Origin: Neopestalotiopsis rosae
Taxonomy: Eukaryota; Ascomycota; Sordariomycetes; Amphisphaeriales; Sporocadaceae
Assembly: GCA_023078685.1 (NCBI GenBank)
Contig: JALGAS010000004.1
Coordinates: forward strand, 1,302,001 to 1,366,000
Reading direction: 5' to 3'
DNA: 64,000 nt
The notes beneath the pieces were generated by a model. The model ran no database searches, had not been told where the DNA came from, and was given only the letters and a program-made list of their open reading frames with translations. The translations under genes and the position numbers were made by a program. Shown here one piece after another: positions 32,115 through 43,618 of this stretch (the stretch's first letter is position 1; each line of letters starts with the position of its first letter).

Positions 32115-32739
32115 ATGTTCTCACGGGCAGTATCGACGACCGCTCGTCGTGTCTTCACTTCATCGACCACACCCCGTCTCGCCTCAGCCAGCAGGCAACT
32201 GTTGAACCCTGCCGCCAATGTCGCGCGCCGCTCATATCACGAAAAGGTCCTCGACCACTACAGCAAGCCGCGAAATGTCGGCTCCATGGCCAAGACGGAC
32301 GTTGATGTTGGCACTGGTCTCGTCGGTGCACCTGCTTGTGGCGATGTCATGAAGCTGCAGATTCGCGTAGACCCCAGCAACAACACCATCTCCGACGTCA
32401 AGTTCAAGACATTTGGTTGTGGCAGCGCCATCGCCAGCTCCAGCTACCTTACCGAGCTCGTCCGAGGCATGACTTTGGAGGAGGCCGGCCGCGTTAAGAA
32501 CACAGAAATCGCCAAGGAGCTCTGCTTACCGCCTGTCAAACGTAAGTCGCGCTCATTTTACATCGCACTCTGATGACAAATGATACTGACACGCACATAT
32601 AGTTCACTGCTCCATGCTTGCGGAGGATGCCATCAAGTCTGCTATTTCGAACTACTACACAAAGAACCCCCAGGCCAAGACGACGAACCTCGCTGGTACT
32701 GCGCAGGCGATCCCTGAGGTCGCAGCTGCCGCCGCCTAA
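32115..32739 (+). CDS. ISU1: Iron-sulfur cluster assembly scaffold ISU1, mitochondrial
   Basis: IscU-type scaffold of 187 aa on which the Nfs1 desulfurase and frataxin build [2Fe-2S] clusters in the mitochondrial matrix. Exons 32115-32541 and 32603-32739; intron 61 bp with ACTGAC branch. The first ~35 residues are rich in Arg, Ser and Ala (SRAVSTTARRVF), a mitochondrial presequence. The mature part begins at YHEKVLDHY. Three cluster-ligand cysteines are visible: GAPACGD, FGCGSAIASS, and LHCSMLAEDAI in exon 2. The Hsp70-binding LPPVK motif is split across the splice (PPVK then L). The extra Ala-rich C-terminal tail is common in filamentous fungi. Highly conserved housekeeping gene. Confidence 0.97.
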
Positions 32740-33525
32740 ATGTACCAAAGGCGCATGGTTGAGGGGGTTTAGTAGAGTTGTGGTTTACCCCGAAAAAGTT
32801 CAGGAGTTGAATTGTTTTGGAGGAGAGAAGGGATACCCAAACAAAAGGAGGCGTCAGGGACACACCTCTGCCCACACGAAATGTGCTACAGAACTGATGC
32901 ACACGAAAACCAAGACAGAGCCAGCACATTTGAGGCCTGGATATATCGCAGGCCAGAAAGAGCCCGCTGGAAAAAAGCCTGGAGGCAATGTCGCTCACTC
33001 GACCGGTTGTTGGTGTTAGTAGCTGATTGTCCTGTATTATAACGTCATGGCTGTTTACACTACGATCGCATGTCAATGAAAATATTTAAATTTCACGCTC
33101 AAATCGATTGCGCTCATGATGACGAGAAACGTGCAGAATGCGGATATGCTGTTGACTTCTCCGAGTTGTCCGGGTTCCTCCTTTTGCCCCTCTTGCTTAG
33201 CGCACGCGCATCAGAGATGAACCAAAAACTGCCAGGAGGATATCTATGTAATGCCTTCTAAAGACGAGACAAAAAAATGCCAGATTCTGATAATTGTGCA
33301 CATTTCAAATCTGTATGGCAGGCATCGATTATCATTGTTGGCTATATCTTGTCAGTGAGTGGCGCACTGGGTCGAGCCTGGGTCAAAATTTTGTAGCGTC
33401 TTTCGCCAGCAACAATGCAGTGCAGCTCAGCTAGAAAGAAATACACAATTGTCGAAAAAATCGTCACCTTTTTCCCATCAGAATTGCACATGGTCAGCGC
33501 AAGGTAGAAATCTTCTTCCCTCGCG
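32740..33525. other. Spacer after ISU1
   Basis: 3' UTR of ISU1 and promoter of the methyltransferase gene. Only unsupported short ORFs. Confidence 0.55.
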
Positions 33526-34866
33526 ATGCATTATATTCGTCTTTTGCGGCCGGCGACGGTAGATGCATCAAACCCAAGATATACGCCCAAGCTATCACTG
33601 AAATTGGCCATTACGACCGATCTTGGCGACACGTTTCTCAGCCCGGACGCGCCAGTAAAGATTCACTTCCGGCCAAAGCTGCCGCTGCAAGAATCCGATA
33701 GCGATGGCGTAAACGTCTTGCAGTCTGTGCAGCCTATCAATGGACCTGCGATATGGAAAGCGGGAATGCGCGTGCTCAAGGTGGAACTGCCCTGGAAGAA
33801 GGCTTGGTGCCACGGACGTGTCGATCTACGCATTGAAGGCCTCCTCGGCAGCGGCAGCGGCAAGGATGATGATATTTCCGCCAGAGGTCTGGAAAAGTCG
33901 CTGCCGTGGCGCCGCAAGCAGCAGTCTGCGAAAAGCAGCCTGGGGTTGATTGCCCCCCTTACGATCGAGCTTGACAATGGTCGTGGCTCTGATGTCGCTA
34001 TACGCGAGTTCTTTTACAATTTCTCGGAACCGGACAATGATTCGATCACGTCTCTCATTCTTGAAGAGGAGATTGGTGAGAGTATCGCTCGGCATATTTG
34101 GGATGCAGGTCTTCTCACCGCAGCTGTGTTGATGGACAGCTGTCGTGCCAAGCAAGACGAGGACAAATCTGGCCATATTATGCCCATAACAAGGAAGGAT
34201 ATCAACGTCCTGGAGTTGGGAAGTGGCGTAGGAATTTTGGGCATTGCGCTGGGCACGTCAATCCAACCAATGGCAAGAGCTCAAGGTACGGAGCTTGAGA
34301 AGGCTACCGTGCTCATGACAGATTTACCAGAAGCAGAGGAACGGGCTCAAGCCAACGTGGAACGGTACCAGAGCGGTGGCCATTCCGATGACCAATCAAC
34401 CGAGATCCTCTACGAGAACCTGGACTGGGACGAGGGTTCCGAGGGTCAATTTGGTCCGCTTGTCTCGTCCCGGTCTTGGGATTATATTGTGTTAAGTGAC
34501 TGCACGTACAACGTTGACTCTTTCCCGGTGCTGGTCAAGACCTTGTCCGCCTTGCATGCTCATAATCTGGATTATGCTTCGAAGAACGATGACTACGCAG
34601 CTGCATTACCCACAACCAAAGTCATTCTCTCTACAAAACCCCGACACGACTCGGAGCAAGCACTTTTTGGCATGCTGCAGGAGGCTGGATGGAAGCATCA
34701 TCTCTTCATGTCTATTCCTCTACCTAGACTTGGCGAAGAGACTGAGACGGTTGAGATCTATTGCATTGAAAAGAGCCCTGGAAACGAAAACACTGGATCG
34801 AAGAAGCGAAGAAGCGACGACGAGGCTCAAGACAATGGGAAGAAGTCTGCCAAGACAGAACCCTGA
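33526..34866 (+). CDS. Family-16 SAM-dependent methyltransferase (FAM86/EFM-like)
   Basis: Single-exon gene of 446 aa. The middle part is a seven-beta-strand methyltransferase of the METTL21/FAM86/EFM group: IWDAGLLTAAVL before the SAM site, motif I LELGSGVGILG near residue 229, acidic strand VLMTDLPEA, NLDWDEG, and SDCTYNVDSFPVL, the equivalent of the DxxY motif. The N-terminal ~170 residues are variable and include a strand-rich region with FRPKLPLQES. The C-terminus is a Lys-rich, nuclear-signal-like tail (GSKKRRSDDEAQD). Members mostly methylate lysines of translation factors or other proteins; the target here is unknown. Confidence 0.88.
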   Translation: MHYIRLLRPATVDASNPRYTPKLSLKLAITTDLGDTFLSPDAPVKIHFRPKLPLQESDSDGVNVLQSVQPINGPAIWKAGMRVLKVELPWKKAWCHGRVDLRIEGLLGSGSGKDDDISARGLEKSLPWRRKQQSAKSSLGLIAPLTIELDNGRGSDVAIREFFYNFSEPDNDSITSLILEEEIGESIARHIWDAGLLTAAVLMDSCRAKQDEDKSGHIMPITRKDINVLELGSGVGILGIALGTSIQPMARAQGTELEKATVLMTDLPEAEERAQANVERYQSGGHSDDQSTEILYENLDWDEGSEGQFGPLVSSRSWDYIVLSDCTYNVDSFPVLVKTLSALHAHNLDYASKNDDYAAALPTTKVILSTKPRHDSEQALFGMLQEAGWKHHLFMSIPLPRLGEETETVEIYCIEKSPGNENTGSKKRRSDDEAQDNGKKSAKTEP

Positions 34867-36155
34867 AGCGTTGTTAAGAGTTTGAAAGCCAGCTTCCCCC
34901 CAGACGATTCATTGCTGAAAGAAGCACGCAGATTTTGTTCTCGCATCAGTATGATGATATCCCCCATTATCCTCTCACCGATGTCGAAGGGGAGTTCATT
35001 ATCTGTCGCCCTCCAGCCCGATGTCAAGTCACACATCTTAGAACTCCTCAAGCGGCGAAAACGCAGCAGAGAGTGACGATATAAGCCTTTACATTACCAG
35101 GATGAGCATGAGCTCTTTTCTCTCAGATCATTTCGTTGATCAGGATCGCCGAAGGTGCCAGACTTGTCCTCGACATAAGCACCCGTAAACAAGCGCGTCA
35201 ACTCAAAGGCGGACCGGCAGATTTGACAGTCGCCATGATAAGCTCCCATGTCCTCATGGCGCTAACAGCAACAGTAGGCGCAGAACAGGCTGTAGAATAT
35301 AGATGGATAAGACTTCTTTGAGTTCCCATGCACTCGTGTCGATCCAAAATATGCATCAGGGAAGGAAAGTCATAATACATAACACTGAGTTCGTGTCAAG
35401 AGAGAAAAGACGCGGAATGGTGGCTTTATTATTGTGACCATAGACATATGACCACAGAAATTAGATACATTTCGTATTTTCCCGCCTGTAGGAATGCACT
35501 GTGGATTCGCCCTGCTTCAGGCCATATTGTTAGTTTTAAACCACTATGCTTTTCGGGGATGGCCGTTCGTCCCCTTTGTTGTGTGCCCTTGTCGTATCCA
35601 GGGAAAGATCAATTCGGTCCGTCTCTTGACGCCACAACACAGCCAATTTATTCTTCTTCTCTTTTTTCTTCTTCATATTCCAATCACGATGGCTTCCTTT
35701 TTCGTGGCGCTTGTAGCCGGCTTTCTGAAACATCATTTTCTGAAATTTGCGTGCAGAGCGGCTTTTGACACTCAATTCTCTAGCTCGCGATCATTCTGAC
35801 CAATGAGAGCTCTTGTTTCACCCTAAGCGTGCTTTTCTCCTGCATATTCAGCTTAAGCTACGATTCGCTTAGAGCCAATTGATTTTATGGTGCTGTTTTG
35901 GACTAACATGAAAGAAGCTTAAAAAGAAGCTTTGCTCAAATATGAAAGCTTCTTAGATAGCAGAATTCTCGGTCTATTTTCTTTGTTTGGTTATCATGAG
36001 ACAAGCGGTTATCTGTATTGTACCGCTGGCACAAAGCCACGGCCCCGTTCAGTCGCACTCGTTATCCGCCATGATGTGCGTCGTCCTAAAATAATAAGAT
36101 CATCCCATTTCCTTCTATTCTTGTCGTTCCTTATTAGCCACATTAGACAAACACG
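34867..36155. other. Gene-free spacer of 1.3 kb
   Basis: Only short unsupported ORFs. It has pyrimidine-rich promoter-like tracts at about 35650-35680 and 36110-36130. It should contain the promoter of the secreted WSC protein gene. Confidence 0.5.
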
Positions 36156-37674
36156 ATGATATCATCTTCAATACGAAATATTGCGCTCTGCATAGTCGCG
36201 CTCGGTGTCGAGGTCAACGCCTTTTGGCGCCTGCCATGTTCCTCACCCGTGGTAGTCGAGCGAGCCGATCCGATCATGGATCCCGGCATCGTCTCAACCC
36301 ACGCGCACACGGTCATGGGCTCGAATGCGTTCAACTTTACTATGGACTATGCCGACACACAAACCGCGACATGCTCGACATGTAAAGCGACTAAAGACTT
36401 GTCCAGCTACTGGGTACCGAATCTCTACTACCACGCCGAGAATGGATCCTTTATCCCCGTCGACCAGTCTGGCGGAGCACTTATATACTACCTGTAAGCC
36501 ATGTCTACGGAATATGATCACTCACACGGGACGCCTCTGCTAACATGTCACCAGACAACGACAAGATGAAAAGGACCCCGAATACGACCAGGGCCTCATC
36601 TCCTTCCCCAAAGATTTTCGCATGATCGCAGGGGACCCGTTGAACAGAAACTACACCAATTCCACCGAGCAAGCGGCAGTGTCGTTTGTGTGCCTTGGCA
36701 TCACCGAGCCCGCGACGCCCGAGCTACCCAAGCACAATTGCCCTGGTGGCTTGCGCACACAGCTCATCTTCCCGTCTTGCTGGAACGGAGTTGATCTTGA
36801 CTCGGACGACCACAAGAGTCACATGGCTTATCCGACCGGGACGGATACGGGGTCGTGTCCGAGTACGCACCCGAAGCGGTTCATCACGATTTTCTACGAG
36901 GTGACTTGGAGTGTCGACGCCTTCAAAGACATGTGGTATGGCGACGGCCAACCATTTGTATTTTCTCACGGGTACGTAGTATCACATTTCACTCTGAACA
37001 ACCATGACTAACGTATTCGATCCAGAGATCCCGACGGCTACGGCTACCACGGAGACTTTCTCAACGGCTGGGACGTGGACGTGCTGCAGCAGGCCATCAC
37101 CGAGTGCACCGACGACAGCGGCGTGATTGAAAAGTGCAGCGTCTTTGACCTGCGCGATGACGACGACATGGCCGCCTGCAAGCTGCTGCCCCGGGTCCAC
37201 GAGGACGTGACCGACGGCGTCCTGGGCGCGCTCCCCGGCTGCAACCCCATCCAGTCCGGCCCCGAGCCGGCCGTGTACCAGACCGACTGCGGCGCCGTGG
37301 AGACGATTGGCACGGCCGTCCTGCCCTTTACCGACGTGTCGGCGACGCTACAGTGGCGGTACGTGGGCTGCGTCAAGGATCCGGCGGGCCAGAGCCGGAC
37401 GCTGAATGGGACGTCGCAGGACGACGCCGACATGACGGTGGACGCTTGCATTGCCTACTGCGACGCCGCCGGGTTTAGCTACGCGGGCTTGGAGTACAAG
37501 ACGCAGTGCTTTTGTGGCGACGGCGTCGCGGCCGACAGGATGCCGGCCAACGGGACGATTGGCGAGTGCGAGTACAAATGCGGCGGAAATGAGACACAGA
37601 TTTGTGGAGGGTACGCGCAGGCTTCCGTGTACGAAAAATGCTCTGGGGATTGCCAGAATGTGAATCTTGTTTAA
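36156..37674 (+). CDS. Secreted DUF1996-WSC domain protein
   Basis: Protein of 467 aa. Exons 36156-36493, 36555-36971 and 37026-37674; introns 61 and 54 bp with GCTAAC/ACTAAC branches. Signal peptide at 1-22 (IALCIVALGVEVNAF). A DUF1996 domain at about 36-310 has its signature blocks: a variant HAHTVMGSN start, ATCSTCK, SYWVPNLYY, CPGGLRTQLIFPSCWNG, HMAYP and GDPDGYGYHGDF, the last rebuilt across intron 2. A C-terminal WSC domain at about 370-465 contains YVGCVKD, CIAYC, FSYAGLEYKTQCFCGD and CGGNETQICGG. DUF1996-WSC proteins are found at fungal cell walls; WSC domains bind carbohydrate. GC content rises sharply in exon 3. Confidence 0.94.
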
Positions 37675-38088
37675 GATGTTGGTTGAAAGAGGAGCTGTAG
37701 ATACCCCGGCGTTGCTTGGTATTGATTTAATTATTGGACATTCCATCATTTATTGAATAGCTGACGATTTATTTTTAATTTTCCGTAGTAGTTGCACTTG
37801 TACTATAATCAAGAGCTGGTCTTTGACTTTGATTCGGCGTACACTATTTGATTATATTTTTGTAGCCCCTTCTCCGCTCAAATAGGTTGATTTATGTAGG
37901 GACATACCGAGAACTTGTCAGTACTAAAAAAGCTTCTTGTATTCAAAATGAGTGTTTGTTTGGATATGAATACCTTCTAGGATACTAAAGATGTCCTTTT
38001 TTTCTTTTTCTTTTCTTATGATGATGTACCGACTCTGAGAAATAAAATGCCCTTCCTGTACCCTAATAGTTGTCACTCACAGGCATGA
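37675..38088. other. AT-rich 3' spacer
   Basis: Between two convergent genes; T-rich with a CT run near 37997-38017. No gene seen. Confidence 0.6.
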
Positions 38089-39328
38089 TTAGACTCGTTC
38101 AACTTCAATAATACCACCAATGGTGTGCGGTTTGTGCCATATCTTGACGATGTTCAGTCCTTCAACACCGCCAATCAGCGCGCGCCATTCCTTTTCAGTC
38201 CTCTCAGCAGACGAAAAGCACATCATCATTGTGATATCCGCCACCGTGGTCTGCACAGAGGGCTCTCGGGCGCTGACGACGTCCTCGTGGATCAGCATCT
38301 TGGAGTAACCTGGTTCCATAGCTTCGGCGGCCCTCTTGAGGATCTCGGTTGCTTTCTGGTTGGGCCAGTCGTGCAAGATCAGGTGAAAGTAGTATGCTCG
38401 GGCGCCCTTGATGGGCTGCGGTGTGAAGAAGTCGTGCGGGTGTGCGGAGATTGCCGGGTCGACCGTCAAGCCCTCTAGCACCTTTGGTAGCTCCTGAAGT
38501 ACAAGACTGCCTTTCGGAATGTCGGGGTGCCTCTGGTGGAACTTTTCAAGGTCGTGCCCTTTGCTGCCGCCGACGTCCACGACGAGCGGACGGTCGGGCT
38601 TTGCGCCATTGATAATTTCATCAGTATCATATACTTCGGGCCAAGAAAGAATGTTGCCTCGCGCATGGCAATCCATTGAATTAGCGAAATCCTGGTTTCG
38701 CTGGGGAGAGGATGCAATGAATCCGAAATAATCGGAGCCTTTGCCATGGACGCGTTGGAAGTTGCCGTCTTGCAAGTCGGTGGGGTTCTTGAATCCGGTT
38801 TCTGCGAAGAACGAAGGCATTGAAGCTGCCAGAGGAACTTGCACTTCATGATAGAATGACCCATAAATCGATGCGAGTGCCGGGTCCGTTCCCAGACTCA
38901 AGGCGTAGGGTGTACAAGCATACGTATCCTCCTCTATCTCGGTGATGAAATGCTGGGCGGCAACATGCCTCAAAAGACGACCTGTTCATGGTTAGTATAT
39001 AGTATTTCAACATCGTTCATGATTTATAGATAGGCTTACCCAGGAGAACAGTATCGGCACCAGTTAGCTTAGCAAACTCGTCAGTCGTGAGTGGCTTGCT
39101 GCCTTGCTCCGCCCACTTTGTGAACAAGCTGGCATCGATCAAGGTTTTGATAGCAGCGACGGTAGTCAATTCAATCCAGCCGTGGGCGCATGCCATATCC
39201 CACGGCGTCTGGACCCTGCGAAGCGTGGCAAGGAGCGCATTGCTAAGTTGAAGACGCTCCGATTCAGACTTGAACGAATCGGCGCCAATGTTTTCAAGCT
39301 GCGCAATAGCGTCTACAACAGAAGTCAT
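38089..39328 (-). CDS. Plant/fungal-type O-methyltransferase
   Basis: SAM-dependent O-methyltransferase of 393 aa, similar in layout to sterigmatocystin 8-O-methyltransferase. Exons 39328-39040 and 38981-38089; intron 58 bp with ACTAAC branch. The N-terminal dimerisation-type winged helix (WIELTTVAAIKTLIDASLF; LLRHVAAQHF) is followed by SAM motif I VVDVGGSKGHDLEKF, then RAYYFHLILHDWP with the catalytic His near 300 and a Glu in LIHEDVV. Such enzymes methylate phenolic hydroxyls in secondary metabolism. No polyketide or peptide synthase is in the window, so it is an isolated accessory gene or part of a dispersed pathway. The start is ATG 39328; the frame upstream has only a TTG. Confidence 0.92.
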
Positions 39329-39899
39329 ATTGGCGAACAAGGAAGACGAGTCTCAGGACTAACGTATTTGAATAAGTCCAGTTTTTTTTAGCAGTGTGTT
39401 TGTAATGTGATTGAGAAAAATATAGGGTGATTAAGTGTAATTGACGACACCGAAGGCAGTACCATTGATCAAGGAATTGAGAACTAGGAGGCTGGAGGAA
39501 GAGATCTTAGAATAGCCTGTTCCACGAGGGCAATGGATAATTGAATGAGATGTACAAGGTCCGTCTTTCCTCCATGGGATGTGACCCAAAGTATTGAGGC
39601 ACCAACAACAGTGAGGTGCCAACAATACTGGGGTGCATATGATCCCAATGGAACGACCAATAACATCGAGTCTCCTTACTGTTGGTGCGGCCATGGCGAT
39701 GCGACCCACTCAGCTGCAGCGTAGGACTTTTCTAATTACGAGTACTCTCTTCATATCATATAATGCTTCGTTCAAACATCCGTATTGGATATAAGTTGCA
39801 GTTAATATGTTGATGTATCTATCTAGAGACTTACCTAAGTGGTGGAGTACCTGCTACAGAAGACATTGCAGTGTCAATCAACCCAAATTCTTTCACAAC
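39329..39899. other. Spacer upstream of the O-methyltransferase
   Basis: Promoter region of the methyltransferase gene and 3' region of the next gene; no supported coding sequence. Confidence 0.5.
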
Positions 39900-40568
39900 T
39901 TACTGATTACGTGCGGCTTCATGTCGTTGATGACGAATGCTCCGGCGCAAATCATCAACAAAGAACGCATCCAAGGGTTCATCTCGAAGCCATGAAGCCA
40001 TGGAGTGATTCGGCAGGTACTTCACAAATACTTGGGCCACGAGGTCCAAAAGTTGATCATACATGCCAGGTACGAGCTTATCCATTTGGTGTGCCTCGTG
40101 CAGCCTTCTCGTTTGCTCCAGCAAGGCTTCGCCAATCCGTGTATTCGAACCTCTGGGGTTGGCAAGATCGAGTAGTTTGTCACACAGGTCGTCGTAGGTG
40201 CGGCTGCGACAGGCAGAGCAGTAAGATACTGGCACAACTATAAGCTCTGTTTTAAAGTCGGTGGGGAGGATGTTACAAGCCTGTAATCTGGCGAAAGCCT
40301 CTCCAGTGATCTTCTGTTGCGAATCATGCCCGCACTTGAGATTGTAGATGACTGCCGTCTCAGGCGCAATCTGAGGGTCTAATTTGCCTTCAGGGACTTC
40401 CATACTTGACAAGTGAACTGTCATTATCGGATTACGTCTCTTGAGCTGTTCCACAGAGATTACACCGTTGATTACTCTGAGAACCGTCTGGCTGATCGCA
40501 ACGAGTCTCTCTCGACCACATTGGTACACGTACTTGACCATGAAGGACGTTTCTCCGGGCATCGCCAT
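39900..40568 (-). CDS. Uncharacterised protein
   Basis: I do not recognise this protein. From the ATG at 40568 it has 222 aa (MAMPGETSFMVKYVY...). The frame stays open upstream to about 40859, with another ATG near 40784 that would add a polar, Lys/Ser-rich segment. Visible features: a Cys-containing start, conserved-looking hydrophobic blocks (ERLVAISQTVLRVI), a VSYCSACRS Cys-x2-Cys, and a helical C-terminus (YDQLLDLVAQVFVKYL). There is no signal peptide or membrane segment. The codon pattern looks coding, but homology cannot be tested here. It could be a lineage-specific fungal protein. Confidence 0.6.
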   Translation of the reverse strand: MAMPGETSFMVKYVYQCGRERLVAISQTVLRVINGVISVEQLKRRNPIMTVHLSSMEVPEGKLDPQIAPETAVIYNLKCGHDSQQKITGEAFARLQACNILPTDFKTELIVVPVSYCSACRSRTYDDLCDKLLDLANPRGSNTRIGEALLEQTRRLHEAHQMDKLVPGMYDQLLDLVAQVFVKYLPNHSMASWLRDEPLDAFFVDDLRRSIRHQRHEAARNQ

Positions 40569-41829
40569 GATGATTGTATTGATGGTTTCTGTCTTGCTTG
40601 AACGAATCGTTTTGCAAGGATTAGACGAGGATAACGGTGATCTGTTCGAGGTTTTTGATTTCTTGCTCGGAGCTCGGTTGATTCTAAAGCAGTCATCAAT
40701 TCCATGATCATTTGCTTGCACTTTATAGCCGAACTTGACAAGAAAAATCCATATGACTCTATGGAACAAGACATTATCACAATACATAGTCTTGTGCTTG
40801 GATTGACAACAATTTTGTTTTGTAACAAAGAGCCATACGTGGAGGATGTGACTAGACAAGTCTTTGTATATAATACTTTCTTCTTTGTGCCAAGTATTCC
40901 CTTAACCTGACCTATAGTCGAAGAATAATAACCATTTTCTCAACATTTTCGATCTCGGAGTAATGCATGACATAATATAGATCGTTGTCTTCGCGATCTG
41001 CGGTGGCGTGGCTGATTCTTTGAATTGGTCCAGCAGAACCTCATACAAGCTCCTGATGGCATGCGAAAGCATGGTCGCGTATGTCAAGTTTTTTTATTTT
41101 ATGCACTGTAACTCAATTAATGAACATTCAAATGAACTCAACTTCTTGATCTAGGTCCTTTGAAATCATGCAGTCCCGTAATTTGCAATTGTCGTCGATG
41201 GCAATCGCATCCCAAGGTGCGACTTGAGGCATGTTTATAACGCGCTTCGCTTCATAATATACTAACCTAGCAGGGCGGAATCCAAGCTTAATCAATGCCT
41301 TTTAGTCGCTTCGCATTCTGATATGTACCATTACCATGGCTACAGGCAAAGGACCAAGACAACTCCAACCAGCTTTAGGTATTGGTTGTTACAAAGCTCG
41401 CGGCAGCCAAAAGTCCACAGCATTAGGGTTCTGGGTTTTACGCTACGAAACTAATGGGCAAGAATTACCGTTGAATCGATTGTGCGTGCGTCCTCCACTT
41501 GCGCTTTTGTGTTTACAAGGCACCCATTTGCCCGACCCCCTTCACTGGTAGCTTCGCTTTGGCAACAAGCTGTTCATTTCCGTAAACTTATAAGTCTGAC
41601 GTCATCGCGACAGAGCTTGAGAGCGCATATGTATGTGCGTCTTGTGAGGGGTACCGTAGCGCGCAAAGTTCTTGATATTATTTTCTTCTATTCCATAGTT
41701 CTGATGGCTGGAAAGCACATCCTACAACAGAGCGGCATATCCATTGCACTAGATAACCATAGTCATTATTTCGGGGGTCGGTATCGAAGGCACGCAGCTG
41801 TTTGAGCTGCATTTGACTTCAACACAGAA
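40569..41829. other. Spacer of 1.26 kb
   Basis: AT-rich. Possible 5' extension of the uncharacterised gene at its left end and the promoter of the next MFS gene at the right. No other gene supported. Confidence 0.45.
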
Positions 41830-43298
41830 ATGCCTGGACCATGGCTGGGAAATGATACTCCCGTTGCTCGCCCTTCTTCTTCCTCTCGGTCTTCGCCTCA
41901 GACTGCGTTCGTCACCGAGACACAGCTCACCCCCGATGGTGGCTATGGCTGGGTCTGCGTGTTTGCACAGTTTCTCATCAATGGATTCACTTGGGGTGTA
42001 GCCGCGGTACAGTGCACAGACCTAGAATCTTCATATCCGCCTATCTGCTAATACGTGCTCTAATAGAGCTACAGCGTTTATCTGGCATACTTTTTGTCTC
42101 ACGATCTTTTCACTGAGGCCAGACCTTTTGACTACGCTTTTATCGGGGGCTTCAACTTCGCCTTTGCTTTGCTTGTTGCGCCCTTTGCTACATTCTTGAT
42201 GCGATTATACGACGTCCGAACCCCGATGATCCTAGGTGTGATCTCTCTGCCGGGAGGCTTCGTAGCTGCCTCTTTTTCTACCAAAGTCTGGCATCTGTAT
42301 CTATCCTACGTCTGCGTTGGCCTAGGTATCGGGCTTATCTACATTCCAGCCACCTCCGTTGTGCCCCAGTGGTTCACTGCCAAGCGAAGTCTTGCCAACG
42401 GCATATGTGCCGCTGGATCTGGTATCGGCGGTCTCATTGTCTGTTTTTCTTGTCAGGCTATGCTTGATAATCTCGGGCTGCTGTGGTCGCTAAGGACTAC
42501 GGCTGTAGTGGTATTCTTCACAAACCTAGTCGCTACTCTTCTCATCCGGTCGCGCAACAAAGAAATCGACCCTAACCAGCGCATATTCAATCTCAGACTC
42601 CTTAAAGGAAATTATCATGCCAAGCTCTTCTTGGGGTGGAGTATCATATTGATGTTCGGATACATCACCTTAATGTTCTCTTTGTCTGATTATGCTCTGG
42701 CCATCGGTCGATCTGACCGAGATTCGGCCACGATTGCAGCCGTGTTGAACCTCGGTGCAGCTCTGGGTCGCCCAATCATCGGGTACGCAAGCGATCGACT
42801 TGGCCGTCTAGAGGTTGCTGGAGTATTGACTTTTACTTGTGGCATACTTGTCTTTGCCATGTGGATTCCAGCCTCGGCATATGGGACTTTAATCGCATTT
42901 TCTCTCATTAGCGGCGCGATCCTGGGGGTTTTCTGGGCTGTACGTGTGCTTCCTCCGATCCTAGGAGATGAATGCATTGAATCCTATTGACCCAAACTTA
43001 TACAGGTGGTCGGCCCTCTAGCAGCAGATATTGTTGGGCTTAAGGAGCTTCCTGCTTTCCTCTCTATTACCTGGCTCTCTGTGGCCATACCAAGTGTCGG
43101 TAAGCATTGTTGAAATTATTTTGGACCAAGGTTCTAAATTGATGCTACACAGTGGCTGAGGCTATAGCTTTGGGGCTCAGACGACCTGGGCTTGGTGCTC
43201 GAAGCTATCTATATCCTCAAATCTTCACTGGAGTCTCCTACATCTCATCGAGTTTATTACTCTTTGAACTCTGGAGATCCCGCAGGAATATTCCTTGA
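41830..43298 (+). CDS. MFS transporter, monocarboxylate-type (MCT)
   Basis: Second MCT-like transporter, 429 aa. Exons 41830-42006, 42067-42939, 43006-43099 and 43153-43298; introns 60, 66 and 53 bp. The frame closes and the last exon stops at TGA 43296-43298. The TPDGGYGWVCVFAQF motif at TM1 is the family hallmark. Exon 2 begins SYSVYLAYFL; further blocks are GLGIGLIYIPATSVVPQWF, RSLANGICAAGSGIGG, GRPIIGYASDRLGR and, in exon 3, GLKELPAFLSITWL. About 12 membrane helices. Plasma-membrane import or export of a monocarboxylate or related small molecule is likely. It is convergent with the arsH remnant; a functional link to arsenic handling is possible by position only. Confidence 0.92.
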
Positions 43299-43618
43299 TC
43301 TGGTCAAGGCAAATGACTTGCATAACCGTTCTCTGTCTTGCCATGTGGCGCAAGGCAACTCGAGTCCCGATAGTCGGGTCATACTACGTAACGGTTTCGG
43401 GGGGCTCTCTTGCATTCCCGTGCTACTCAAATCGTTTGTTTGCAACTGGATAGTATAACTGTCACAAGTTTGCAAAGTCGAACGAACTCGATGTGATTCG
43501 TTCGAACAAATCTCATTGGGGTGGTGTAATACAATTCATGCTAGTTCGTTCAGTCTGGCAAGAAAAGCAGGAATTGCATCGTGAAATCAAATGTTTGAAA
43601 AAATTGTCGAACGTATAT
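43299..43618. other. 3' spacer with a short inverted repeat
   Basis: Between the convergent MFS gene and arsH remnant. Contains a perfect 9-bp inverted repeat (43478-43486 with 43497-43505, 10-nt loop). Confidence 0.5.
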
